This document shows, in pieces, positions 46,351-54,279 of a stretch of DNA of 64,000 nucleotides (position 1 is the first letter of the stretch; every line of letters begins with the position of its first letter). Location: NCBI GenBank assembly GCA_947631905.1, contig CANRND010000005.1:24098-88097 (forward strand). The letters run 5' to 3'. The notes beneath the pieces are model-generated. The model made no database searches and was not told where the DNA came from. It worked only from the letters and a program-made list of their open reading frames with translations. Source of the DNA: an uncultured Clostridia bacterium (GTDB taxonomy: Bacteria; Bacillota; Clostridia; Christensenellales; Borkfalkiaceae). A program made the position numbers and the translations under genes.

Positions 46351-46836
46351 ATGAATAAGATATCGAGAGTTCTCACGTTATTATTAATGGCCTGCTGTGC
46401 CATGATTGTGTTTTCCGCGTGCAACGAATCAATGAATCCTCCGACGGGGGACGGTGATGTATTGGAGTATTATTCTTCACTGGAATATGGTTATCAACAT
46501 GGTAATTTTTCAGATGAGGAAATCGCTACGATTGCAAATTATCATAATGCCGGCACGAATTTCCTTGATACTCTTACTGATAAAGATGCTCGTTGCATTC
46601 AAGAGGCAGTTGCCGCAAAAGCGCGTAATCAAGCTGGACATCTTGACGCAGAAGAGGACGATTTTGAAATCTTAAATTATTACGGAAAAATTAGAGGGTT
46701 TATGATTTTTGTCGTCCGAGATCCATATATTCCGAACGAAGTCGTAGATGAGTGGATTGAAATCGGTTCTGTAAAGTTTCATTATACTACTCCTTATCGG
46801 ATTTCATTTATGGTGGATGCAAATATTAGTTCATAA
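46351..46836 (+). CDS. Small lipoprotein of unknown function
   Basis: A 161-residue exported protein with signal peptide and lipobox FSAC at residues 21-24. The mature part is acidic, with no recognised domain. The RBS GAAGGAGGTGA is excellent. It follows the Hint gene by 58 nt and is closed by a terminator, so both may be one transcript. A surface-exclusion or immunity role would suit a mobile element but nothing in the sequence shows it. Confidence 0.7.
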   Translation: MNKISRVLTLLLMACCAMIVFSACNESMNPPTGDGDVLEYYSSLEYGYQHGNFSDEEIATIANYHNAGTNFLDTLTDKDARCIQEAVAAKARNQAGHLDAEEDDFEILNYYGKIRGFMIFVVRDPYIPNEVVDEWIEIGSVKFHYTTPYRISFMVDANISS

Positions 46837-46884
46837 AAATCCATTAGGTTAGTAGTTTAATAAGCTTACTACTTTCAATTTGCG

Positions 46885-46914
46885 AAGAAAGGCGGGAGCA
46901 ATCCCGCCTTTCTT
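46885..46914 (+). terminator. Intrinsic terminator after the small lipoprotein gene
   Basis: Perfect 12-bp arms AAGAAAGGCGGG (46885-46896) and CCCGCCTTTCTT (46903-46914), 48 nt after the stop codon. Confidence 0.8.
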
Positions 46915-46932
46915 TGAAAAGGCTTTATAGTA

Positions 46933-47354
46933 TTGACATATAAGGAAATTTGTAGTAAAATGAGGACGAACCATATAATTTGTCGTTTTAGCAGAGGGTG
47001 CAAAAGCATTTTTATGATTTGCATACGAAACGGAATAATGGCAATCTCAACTGAATAGAGAGCATTCTGTTGGTAGAGATACGATTTCACCAACGATAAA
47101 TTCTTAAAAATACACGACTTATCTTTACAGTACACTACGAGAAGTCTGACAGACGAACAAAGCCCCTATAATGGGTATTGTCTGGCAGACTTTTTATTTT
47201 GCTATTTTTACATAACCCGGTGGCGTTTTGTTCACGCTTGCGCCGTCGGACAAATACATATCAAAAGCCCGATGGCGAGACGTCATCGGGTGTTTTTTAT
47301 ATTCTGCCTATATGCGTCCGATGGCGAACTTTTTTCGTTCATCGGAGGTAAAAA
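46933..47354 (+). promoter_or_regulatory. Promoter and long structured leader of the sigma-like gene
   Basis: Promoter TTGACA (46933-46938), 17-bp spacer, TAAAAT (46956-46961). The leader of nearly 390 nt has no gene. It holds a 13-bp stem with T run (47142-47154 with 47180-47192), a second terminator-like stem CCCGATG/CATCGGG (47268-47274, 47284-47290, then six T), and a third stem (47318-47329 with 47337-47345) abutting the GGAGG of the next gene. Stems two and three share the sequence CCGATGGCGA and can swap partners. Confidence 0.6.
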
Positions 47355-47768
47355 ATGGTATTCGTAACAATTTATGACGGGACAGGCTATGTTTATGTCG
47401 AGGTTACGGAAGAATTTGCAAGAGAATATGTCGAAATGGAGCATCGGGAATGGCTCATTGAGCTGAAAGAAACGCGGCGGCATCAGTCATTGGACAAGTC
47501 TATGGCACACGGCTTTGATATTGCCGATCCCTCCATTGATATACCATTAGAAATAGAGCGCAAGGAACTCCGCGATTTGTTACGGATAGCGTTAAAATTG
47601 CTAACGGACAAGCAGCGCATCATCTTCCTCCGCTATGTTTTACAAAATCATTCATTCCGGAAAATCGGCGAAGAATTAGGCTTACATAAAAATACCGTTT
47701 TGGAACATTACAAAGCCGCCTTACAAAAGTTAAAAGAATTTTTCAAAAAATACCCGTTCAAAATTTGA
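47355..47768 (+). CDS. Sigma-70 region 4-like transcription regulator
   Basis: A 137-residue protein whose C-terminal half is a sigma region-4 helix-turn-helix: LRIALKLLTDKQRIIFLRYV, then SFRKIGEELGLHKNTVLEHYKAALQKLKEFF. Similar small sigma-like proteins regulate Tn916-type elements and Clostridia prophages. It probably turns on the downstream plus-strand genes. RBS GGAGG, partly inside a leader hairpin. Confidence 0.85.
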   Translation: MVFVTIYDGTGYVYVEVTEEFAREYVEMEHREWLIELKETRRHQSLDKSMAHGFDIADPSIDIPLEIERKELRDLLRIALKLLTDKQRIIFLRYVLQNHSFRKIGEELGLHKNTVLEHYKAALQKLKEFFKKYPFKI

Positions 47769-47826
47769 TTTCCGTGCTTTCTATGTGAAGGGTATTTTTC
47801 CCTATCTCATTATAAGGAGTGTTTCT

Positions 47827-48132
47827 ATGGTAACAATGCAGCAAATCTATGACAATCTGAAAGACGTGCGGTATTACTACTCCAAACAGAAAATGTTTGA
47901 GAGCGCGTCAAAGTGCATCGTCGAGAGCGCGGTCGTGGAGAAGGTCAACCGCTACAATGAGGCGGTGAAAAATGCCCCTCCGCGTCTGTACGAACTCTAC
48001 TATGAGCTATACGTTCAGAACAACACGCAGGCAGCCCTCGCCCGCAAGTGGGATTACGGGAATGACTTTATTAAAAAGCTCAACCGTAAGCTGGTCGAAT
48101 ATCTGTTCAAGACTTTCAATGAAATGGTATAA
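47827..48132 (+). CDS. Small protein, possibly DNA-binding
   Basis: A 101-residue basic, helical protein. The C-terminal half (TQAALARKWDYGNDFIKKLNRKL) looks like a weak helix-turn-helix or sigma-region-4 relative, but no family is recognised with confidence. Start chosen at 47827 for AAGGAG 7 nt upstream. It lies between the sigma-like gene and another small gene in a tight plus-strand series. Confidence 0.65.
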   Translation: MVTMQQIYDNLKDVRYYYSKQKMFESASKCIVESAVVEKVNRYNEAVKNAPPRLYELYYELYVQNNTQAALARKWDYGNDFIKKLNRKLVEYLFKTFNEMV

Positions 48133-48145
48133 GGAGATCGCAGAC

Positions 48146-48397
48146 ATGAAATTGAGAAAAGCACCGGATTTTATGAAGGACGCAACAAACGTATATCGCA
48201 CGAAAGATTTTATCGTCAAACAGATAATTAGCATTGAGTACGATTGCCGAGAGGACAATGAGGTATTCAGCCACGATACATATTACAGACGGACGCCTGC
48301 CCGCGACCGTGAGTACGAATACCTGTTCTGCGACCGTCGGAACATTGACGGGAAACGGCTACCCTCTACCGCCTACAACCGCCGCTATGTCAAATAA
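48146..48397 (+). CDS. Small hypothetical protein
   Basis: An 83-residue basic protein rich in Arg, Tyr and Asp, without a recognised domain. Good AAGGAG site 9 nt before the ATG and 13 nt spacing from the previous gene suggest a real, cotranscribed gene. It is followed by a terminator. Confidence 0.6.
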   Translation: MKLRKAPDFMKDATNVYRTKDFIVKQIISIEYDCREDNEVFSHDTYYRRTPARDREYEYLFCDRRNIDGKRLPSTAYNRRYVK

Positions 48398-48403
48398 TCA
48401 CGA

Positions 48404-48427
48404 AAAGCTCCGAGCAATCGGAGCTTT
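48404..48427 (+). terminator. Intrinsic terminator
   Basis: Perfect 10-bp arms (48404-48413, 48418-48427) with a GCAA tetraloop. The stretch 48428-48696 shows no gene and no clear promoter, though a promoter for the next genes is expected there. Confidence 0.8.
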
Positions 48428-48696
48428 CTTCATTCCCTCAAACTGCACCTAAAAGACCACCACCATGTCCGCAAGTGATACTCCATTGGGGAGCAAGTCG
48501 TCCTCGGCGGGTACTCGCATTTTGAAAATCTTTTTGCTAAAATGCTCTCGTAAACGGACGCAAGAGAAAGAAATTCGATTTGTGCGGCTTGCAAGGTAAG
48601 GGTGGCCACCCCCGCGAAATCGCACGGAACGAAGTGTTTCAGAAAGTCGTCGCGTTTACACACAACTTAATAACTAAATTACAGGAGGTAACAACA

Positions 48697-49047
48697 ATGC
48701 CGCCCAAGAAACAGGCAGCAAACACGGAGGAAAAGCCGCAGGAAACGTCGGGTAAGACGTATGACAATTCCAAGTGGTCTATCCCCTCCAAGCGCGCAAG
48801 CTCCTATGCGGAGGAACGCAAGAAGAAGGCGCATAAGCACGGACAAAAGAAAGGCAAGCCGCTCACCGAATACGAGGCGGGAATGCGGTCGGGCTATCTT
48901 CAATGTCAGCACGACCACGCAAGTTTCTTCAAGTACAGGAGAGCGCGCAGCAAGGGCATGAGTAAGAAGGATGCGGCGGAGTTCGCAAAACGTCCTCTCT
49001 CGCCCGAAGAAAAGGAAGAAATCAAGAAGGAGGCAAGAAATGGGTAA
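48697..49047 (+). CDS. Small very basic protein
   Basis: A 116-residue, Lys/Glu/Arg-rich protein with no hydrophobic segment; start MPPKKQAANTEEK, with an AGGAGGT site 9 nt upstream. The middle (YEAGMRSGYLQCQHDHASFF) is the only less charged part. It overlaps the next gene by 8 nt. It could be a nucleic-acid-binding protein of the ssDNA-phage-like module; no homology is recognised. Confidence 0.6.
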   Translation: MPPKKQAANTEEKPQETSGKTYDNSKWSIPSKRASSYAEERKKKAHKHGQKKGKPLTEYEAGMRSGYLQCQHDHASFFKYRRARSKGMSKKDAAEFAKRPLSPEEKEEIKKEARNG

Positions 49048-49399
49048 GAGCAACGAGCAGAAAGGCACGGTCTATGTGGAACGGGAGACGTTCGAGCATA
49101 ACGACAAGAGCTACTTCGGCTACTTCATCAAGGGCATCGTCCGCGGCAAGGAGATCAAGGTACAGGTCATGCCCCACGACAACGGCGGTTACGTCGTCCT
49201 CGATATTGTTTTCAACGGCGCAAACAAAGCAGAGCTTTTCCTGACGCCCTACGAAATCAAGGACGAAAAGACCAAGCGAGTCGTCAAGGGCAATACCTAC
49301 GGCGTCCGCTCCTACGACGAGGACGGGCAGGTGTACGAATGCCCCATCAAACCCTATCGCAATTCGGATAAAACCTTATTGCAGATGCTGTTGAGATAA
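49040..49399 (+). CDS. Small soluble beta-rich protein (candidate ssDNA-binding)
   Basis: A 119-residue protein with alternating beta-strand patterns (YFGYFIKGIVRGKEIKVQVM, GGYVVLDIVFNGANKAEL) and many aromatic and charged residues. Size, predicted all-beta nature and place just before the structural genes recall gene V-type ssDNA-binding proteins or DUF961-like ICE proteins; neither can be shown by eye. RBS AGGAGG; its start overlaps the previous gene, so translation is coupled. Confidence 0.6.
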   Translation: MGKSNEQKGTVYVERETFEHNDKSYFGYFIKGIVRGKEIKVQVMPHDNGGYVVLDIVFNGANKAELFLTPYEIKDEKTKRVVKGNTYGVRSYDEDGQVYECPIKPYRNSDKTLLQMLLR

Positions 49400-49433
49400 A
49401 TCGACGGCTGGCAAAAAACGGCGAGAGCGGTTT

Positions 49434-49473
49434 CTGCGGCTTGTGTCGGTGGAAAAGCCGGTGCAAGCCGCAG
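49434..49473 (+). terminator. Terminator or attenuator before the membrane-protein genes
   Basis: Perfect 10-bp arms CTGCGGCTTG (49434-49443) and CAAGCCGCAG (49464-49473), then TTTTTC. The next gene starts 30 nt further, so read-through would give lower late-gene expression. Confidence 0.75.
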
Positions 49474-49504
49474 TTTTTCTAAATTCAAATTTTGGAGGTA
49501 ATTT

Positions 49505-51145
49505 ATGAGTAACTACAATTACGACTACGAGGATTACGATTTTGAGGATCCCGATTTGCGCAAGCACAAGAAGTGCGACAAAATCAAGTGGATCATCACG
49601 GCGGTTGCGTTTGTCCTCGTGTTCGTCCTTATCGGCGGTCTGTGCTTTGCAGTATTCCACACCGATGGCAGCGAGAAAGAGCTTGACCGCAACGGAAAGG
49701 TGCAAATGCACGTACTGTCGTTTGAGGACGAGGAAAATCGCACGAGCTTTTCCGAATCCGAGCAGGTGTGGGAGGACGAAGGCATTGTCTTTACGAACCT
49801 GAAAGGAAGCGGCTCGAATTTAAGGGAGTACGTTAACCCCGTTCGTCTTTATGCACATTCGACCATAGAGATTGAGTGCGAGAATGATATGACGGAGATC
49901 ATCTTCTACTGCGCCGGCACTACCTATGTGAGAAATCTCCAAGACAGTCTTGAAGATATGAAAGGCATCGCCGTTGACGTAAACGATCTTGAAGTGACGG
50001 TGACTTTGGACAAGGCGGCAGATACGTTTGAAATCACCAACTTGGCAGGTCAGGTGCAGTTAAGCCAAATCGCTGTAAAGGCAATCGCACCCGCGCTGTC
50101 CGATGCGGACGACGAAGAAGAAATGTCGGTAGGCGGTATCACGATCCCCGAAGAAACGGACGACGGAAACGGCATCGCGCTCACGAGCTTTACCATTCCC
50201 GTAGAGCAGTACAGCGAGTATGACATTATGCCGATTGCCGATTCCGCGCAGGTCATCACGGCAACGGTATCGCCCGATAACAGCGGTACGAACACGGCAG
50301 TCTCTTGGGTTGCGACGTGGAAGAATCCCAGCTCGTCTTGGGCGACGGGGAAAGACGTAAGCACCTATATCAAGCTCGCATACGGTTCAACGGTATCGGC
50401 AAGCAAGTCGTGTACCGTCACCTGTCTGCAAGCGTTCGGGGAACAAGTCATCATCACGGTGAGTGCAGACGATAATCCTACGGTTAGAGCGACGGTCACG
50501 GCGGACTATCAACAGCGTGTGTCGGATTTTTCGCTCAAATTCGGTACGGTGAGCTGCACATGGAGCGGTACGACCAACGTTACGCTTGAATTGAACGAGA
50601 ACGGCTCTCCCACAGGTGGCTTGCCTACGCTGACGCCCACAACGTCCTCGACCTATACGAAAACGGCAAATTATTCCGTGACCTATACGCTCAAAGCGAG
50701 CGACAGCGATCAGGTATTCGTATCAGGTTCGGGTACGATGTCAAACGGTGTATCGGTCGGGTTCTTCACTTATTCGGGAGACGGTACGTACTCCGCGACG
50801 AATCCCTATAATTTCGCCAACTATAACGTCAAGACAAAGGGCTTGTACTTCGGCTTGAAATTCTTTGTCGATAACATGGGGTTCGGCGGCAGAAGTTATT
50901 TCATGACCTCGCACTCGGCGATGACCTATACCTCGCTCGTGTCTGCAATCAGTAACGCTTACGACAACTATACTGCCGGCACCTATACGAGCTGGAAAAC
51001 CAACAAGACGATCTTCCGCTTGACAGTCACGCTGACGAACAACGGGGAAACGATCTCCAAGTACACCGATTTCAATGTGTCGGCGTACAAGAACACTTCC
51101 ACCATCACGAGCGTGGGTGTAAACAACAGCGCTATCACGTTTTGA
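49505..51145 (+). CDS. Single-span membrane protein with Ig-like ectodomain
   Basis: A 546-residue protein. A Tyr/Asp-rich cytoplasmic N-terminus of about 28 residues precedes one membrane span (about 29-52). The rest is a large outer region of beta-sandwich repeats rich in Thr, Ser and Val (Ig-like stretches such as ITATVSPDNSGTNTAVSWVA and FGEQVIITVSADDNPTVRAT). No enzyme motif is visible. It is the first of three consecutive large membrane proteins upstream of the Zot-like ATPase, a position where filamentous phages encode adsorption and coat proteins. RBS GGAGG. Confidence 0.7.
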   Translation: MSNYNYDYEDYDFEDPDLRKHKKCDKIKWIITAVAFVLVFVLIGGLCFAVFHTDGSEKELDRNGKVQMHVLSFEDEENRTSFSESEQVWEDEGIVFTNLKGSGSNLREYVNPVRLYAHSTIEIECENDMTEIIFYCAGTTYVRNLQDSLEDMKGIAVDVNDLEVTVTLDKAADTFEITNLAGQVQLSQIAVKAIAPALSDADDEEEMSVGGITIPEETDDGNGIALTSFTIPVEQYSEYDIMPIADSAQVITATVSPDNSGTNTAVSWVATWKNPSSSWATGKDVSTYIKLAYGSTVSASKSCTVTCLQAFGEQVIITVSADDNPTVRATVTADYQQRVSDFSLKFGTVSCTWSGTTNVTLELNENGSPTGGLPTLTPTTSSTYTKTANYSVTYTLKASDSDQVFVSGSGTMSNGVSVGFFTYSGDGTYSATNPYNFANYNVKTKGLYFGLKFFVDNMGFGGRSYFMTSHSAMTYTSLVSAISNAYDNYTAGTYTSWKTNKTIFRLTVTLTNNGETISKYTDFNVSAYKNTSTITSVGVNNSAITF

Positions 51146-51165
51146 GCGTTGCAGGGAGGTGAGCT

Positions 51166-52041
51166 ATGACAAATCCAAAGCGAAACACACTCATTAGAGT
51201 CATTTCCGTTATCGTGGATATCCTCCTGCTTGTTGGCATTGTGGGTATCGTCTATGCCTTCACGAACGGCTTTAACGAAGATTTCAAGACATTCTATGTG
51301 GAGTATGACGGAAAGCGCGTATTGACTTCGGAATCGGAGGCTACGTTCCGAACCGAGCAGACGATCACGTTCGACGTCAAGTACACGTTTGACAGCGGCA
51401 ATACCGAGCCGAGAGGTTATGGCGTAAAGGTCATGCCGAATACCAAGCTGGATTTCTCGTTCAAGGCAGGCGGCAAGCAGTACCTCTACGCGGACGCCAA
51501 AGAGCTTACAAGCGCGTTCGGGATCAAGAAGGAGGCAAGTGCGTTCACGCTCTCCATTCCCAAAGACTTTACGCTCAAAACCGCGTTGGAAAAGGCATAC
51601 GGCAAGACGGTGGAGGTAGAAGAACCAACGGGCTATCCCTATATCCTCGTTATCAGCTCCTATAACGAAAAGGTAACGTACAAAATCACCTTCGGCATTG
51701 TCGTCAATGTGAGCGGTATCGAGGTTGACAAGGACGGGATTGTGTTCGGCGATGTCGGGAGTCAGAGCGAATCGACAGCGGAGTATGAGATCACCTATGA
51801 GATTGCCTATTCCTTTGCAGATACGCTGCTAACGGTAACACTTCCTTCAAAGTCGCGTGCAGGCGAAACGGTAGCTTTCACGGCAATCCCCGAAAAGCGA
51901 TATGAGGATTACGGCGTTTGGGCAGAGGTGTACGACAAGGCGAGCGGATCGTTCTTGTATTACGCAACGACGGTATCTTATGGCAACTGCACCTTCGAGA
52001 TGCCCGCGTGCAACGTACTCCTGAAAATCTATCACGTATAA
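51166..52041 (+). CDS. Membrane-anchored protein with beta-rich ectodomain
   Basis: A 291-residue protein with one N-terminal span (about 11-30), followed by an outer region rich in beta strands and Lys/Glu. The last 70 residues (PSKSRAGETVAFTAIPEKRY, CTFEMPACNVLLKIYHV) resemble an InlB/Big-type repeat. No family is recognised. It lies 20 nt after the previous gene and 10 nt before the next, in one transcription unit. RBS GGGAGG. Confidence 0.7.
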   Translation: MTNPKRNTLIRVISVIVDILLLVGIVGIVYAFTNGFNEDFKTFYVEYDGKRVLTSESEATFRTEQTITFDVKYTFDSGNTEPRGYGVKVMPNTKLDFSFKAGGKQYLYADAKELTSAFGIKKEASAFTLSIPKDFTLKTALEKAYGKTVEVEEPTGYPYILVISSYNEKVTYKITFGIVVNVSGIEVDKDGIVFGDVGSQSESTAEYEITYEIAYSFADTLLTVTLPSKSRAGETVAFTAIPEKRYEDYGVWAEVYDKASGSFLYYATTVSYGNCTFEMPACNVLLKIYHV

Positions 52042-52051
52042 AGAGGCGAAG

Positions 52052-54076
52052 ATGAAAACGATTTGGAAACATATCAGCGTGGCACTTCTCTCCGTGCTGT
52101 TTCTCTTTTCGTTCCTCCTGACGCCGTTCATGCCGACGACGGTAATGGCGGCTACGGAGCTATCACCACAGGACGCCTACGAGCAGACGGACGTGTTGGA
52201 CGACTTGAAGGGCGCGACGATCGGCGGGAAAGCGTTTGACCTCAAAGACTATCCCCATAACGGGAAAGCCGATCCCCAAATCATTGCGTTTGTGGAGTTC
52301 TGCTATTCCTACTACGAGGAAAAGCAAGACGACTACGGCTTTTACGTCTATGTGTATAATCCGCAGGACGTCGCTTTCGACACGGATACGGAGCGCAACA
52401 AGATACAGTTCTCCACGGGGAAGAACAGCGGCTACAACAAGTATCCGTTGAAGTTCGTAAGGTATTCCGAGGCGGCTGGCTATGAAGGGCGATTCTACAA
52501 GTTCAAAGTGCAGCTCTCCGATGCCGAGCGGAGCGCGATCTGGCAGAGCGTTGAGGAAAACAAGCGCGAGTACCGTATCAGCGGCATCGAGCTGTCGGTC
52601 AAAAACGTTGTGGAAGAATACGGCTGCAAGCAGGTTTATACTTACAGCGGTTATGCGCTCGGTTACGGCTCACCGCTTGCGACCGACGATACGCTCACCT
52701 GCACGATGGACGGCTTGGAAACCTATCTGACGCTCGACGTACAATCCACCTATTATCGCCCCAAAGGAACGCACGCGGACGGTTACACGCGGGACACGCT
52801 ACACTCCGTGTATTTCTCCGTTCCCAACGAAATCATCGAGGAATACGGCGAAATGACGGCGGTACACGCAACGTGGCTCAATGCCTATACTGCGCCCATG
52901 CTGGTTACGGGGAACAAGGAAATCTACGATGCGCTGTTGCCCTATATCGCCAAGTACGTCGGTGGCGGTACGACCGAGGACTACGAAAACACCACGTTCC
53001 CTTATGCGCTCATAGCGACAAAGGCTGTTGAGGGATTCCGCGACGATGATGAAATGGCGCCGTATGGGGGCTACTATGCCTATAACGCCTATTACAACAC
53101 CAACGGGGAGGATTATGCCTATGACAACCGTATCAACTACCTGCGCTATCTGTTCTATGCGGGAGAAGGTACGGATTCGGCAGACGATTATACACTCTCT
53201 GCGGAGATGATTATAGGCGATAAAGCAAGCGGCGTGCAGGGCTGGCTCGAAACGTACACAAACAAGTACGGCGGAGCGCTCATCAACAACCGGTATTCGG
53301 CAGCGCTCTTTGAAAAGGTTGACGAGAAGTTTGAGGATAAGACTATCACAGGCGACGAGGAATACGAGCTTGCGGATTTGACGCTTTCGTCAAACCCGTG
53401 GAGATGGTGGGTAGGCAAGGACATTACGCAGATCGACAGCGAAAAGTATTCAACGGTCACGGCGATCCAGAAAGTAACAGTCGATGATTTCACGCTCTAT
53501 GCGGACAAAGGCACGTTCTGCGAAACCTTCTTTGTTGACGAAAGCGACTACAACGATTTCAAGACCTATGTAAAGAACGCCGCAAACAGGAAGGAAACGA
53601 CGTATCTCTTTCGCTATCATCTGACCGAGTATGTGAGTAACGAGGTCACGGAGTATCAGCGTGTAAGGAGCTGGGCGCTCTTTGGCGGCTATTTCGGTGC
53701 GTACAAGACGATTGACACGAACGCGTACTTCGCGCAAATGTGGGTGCAGCTTGACTTCGATATCATTGACCTCACGTTTACGAAAGACGGCGTGGATACC
53801 GTTATCCCCGTCATTGCCTCACCGAAAGATATTGCCGCAGACGCAGCTCCGCCTGCAAGTACGCAGTCCGACAAGAAAGGGCTTGCATGGTGGCAAATAC
53901 TTCTCGCGCTCGCGGCGCTCGTCTTGATCCTCATTCTGCTTATTCCCATTCTGCCGTATATCATTCGAGCGGTGATTTGGGTAGTCCTGCTCCCGTTCAA
54001 GGCGATTGCCGCACTTGTGAGAGCGATCTCAAATGCTGGCAAGAAACGACGACGAAACAAAGACAATGAAACCTAA
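52052..54076 (+). CDS. Large exported protein with C-terminal membrane anchor
   Basis: A 674-residue protein with a cleavable signal peptide (MPTTVMAA near residue 34), a Tyr- and Asp-rich ectodomain of about 560 residues, and a C-terminal hydrophobic region (about 605-650, one or two spans). A basic tail (GKKRRRNKDN) follows. The layout, exported N-terminal bulk with a C-terminal inner-membrane anchor, is that of a pIII-like minor coat or adsorption protein, but no sequence similarity to pIII is claimed. It precedes the small single-span peptide and the Zot-like ATPase. Confidence 0.7.
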   Translation: MKTIWKHISVALLSVLFLFSFLLTPFMPTTVMAATELSPQDAYEQTDVLDDLKGATIGGKAFDLKDYPHNGKADPQIIAFVEFCYSYYEEKQDDYGFYVYVYNPQDVAFDTDTERNKIQFSTGKNSGYNKYPLKFVRYSEAAGYEGRFYKFKVQLSDAERSAIWQSVEENKREYRISGIELSVKNVVEEYGCKQVYTYSGYALGYGSPLATDDTLTCTMDGLETYLTLDVQSTYYRPKGTHADGYTRDTLHSVYFSVPNEIIEEYGEMTAVHATWLNAYTAPMLVTGNKEIYDALLPYIAKYVGGGTTEDYENTTFPYALIATKAVEGFRDDDEMAPYGGYYAYNAYYNTNGEDYAYDNRINYLRYLFYAGEGTDSADDYTLSAEMIIGDKASGVQGWLETYTNKYGGALINNRYSAALFEKVDEKFEDKTITGDEEYELADLTLSSNPWRWWVGKDITQIDSEKYSTVTAIQKVTVDDFTLYADKGTFCETFFVDESDYNDFKTYVKNAANRKETTYLFRYHLTEYVSNEVTEYQRVRSWALFGGYFGAYKTIDTNAYFAQMWVQLDFDIIDLTFTKDGVDTVIPVIASPKDIAADAAPPASTQSDKKGLAWWQILLALAALVLILILLIPILPYIIRAVIWVVLLPFKAIAALVRAISNAGKKRRRNKDNET

Positions 54077-54120
54077 CCGAGCATAGCGTACACATTCCCA
54101 CTATGCGACCGAACTGTGGC

Positions 54121-54149
54121 GATGCCGAAAGCGGAGAGTTTTCGGCATC
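54121..54149 (+). terminator. Terminator-like hairpin before the coat-like peptide gene
   Basis: Perfect 10-bp arms GATGCCGAAA (54121-54130) and TTTCGGCATC (54140-54149) followed by TGCTTATTTTA. It could tune expression between the ectodomain genes and the ATPase. Confidence 0.6.
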
Positions 54150-54177
54150 TGCTTATTTTATCAATTCGGAGGTCATC

Positions 54178-54279
54178 ATGAAAAAGACGATAAGACGAAT
54201 TGCCGCAGTCGTCATTCTCATTCTTGCGGCACTTGTTATCAGCTACTTGGTTTACACGGGGGTACACCTCCATGCGTAA
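54178..54279 (+). CDS. 33-residue single-span peptide (candidate coat or assembly peptide)
   Basis: A short gene with an excellent CGGAGG site 8 nt before the ATG. The 33-residue product starts MKKTIRRIAAVVILILAALV, a positively charged N-terminus followed by one hydrophobic span, and ends VHLHA. It overlaps the ATPase gene by 8 nt, so it also serves translational coupling. Small single-span peptides beside a Zot-like gene are typical of inoviruses, but it might instead be only a leader peptide. Confidence 0.55.
   Translation: MKKTIRRIAAVVILILAALVISYLVYTGVHLHA

Noticed and set aside
46875..47135. 86-codon minus-strand open frame
   Set aside because: Overlaps a terminator and a promoter, has no ribosome binding site and no recognisable protein.
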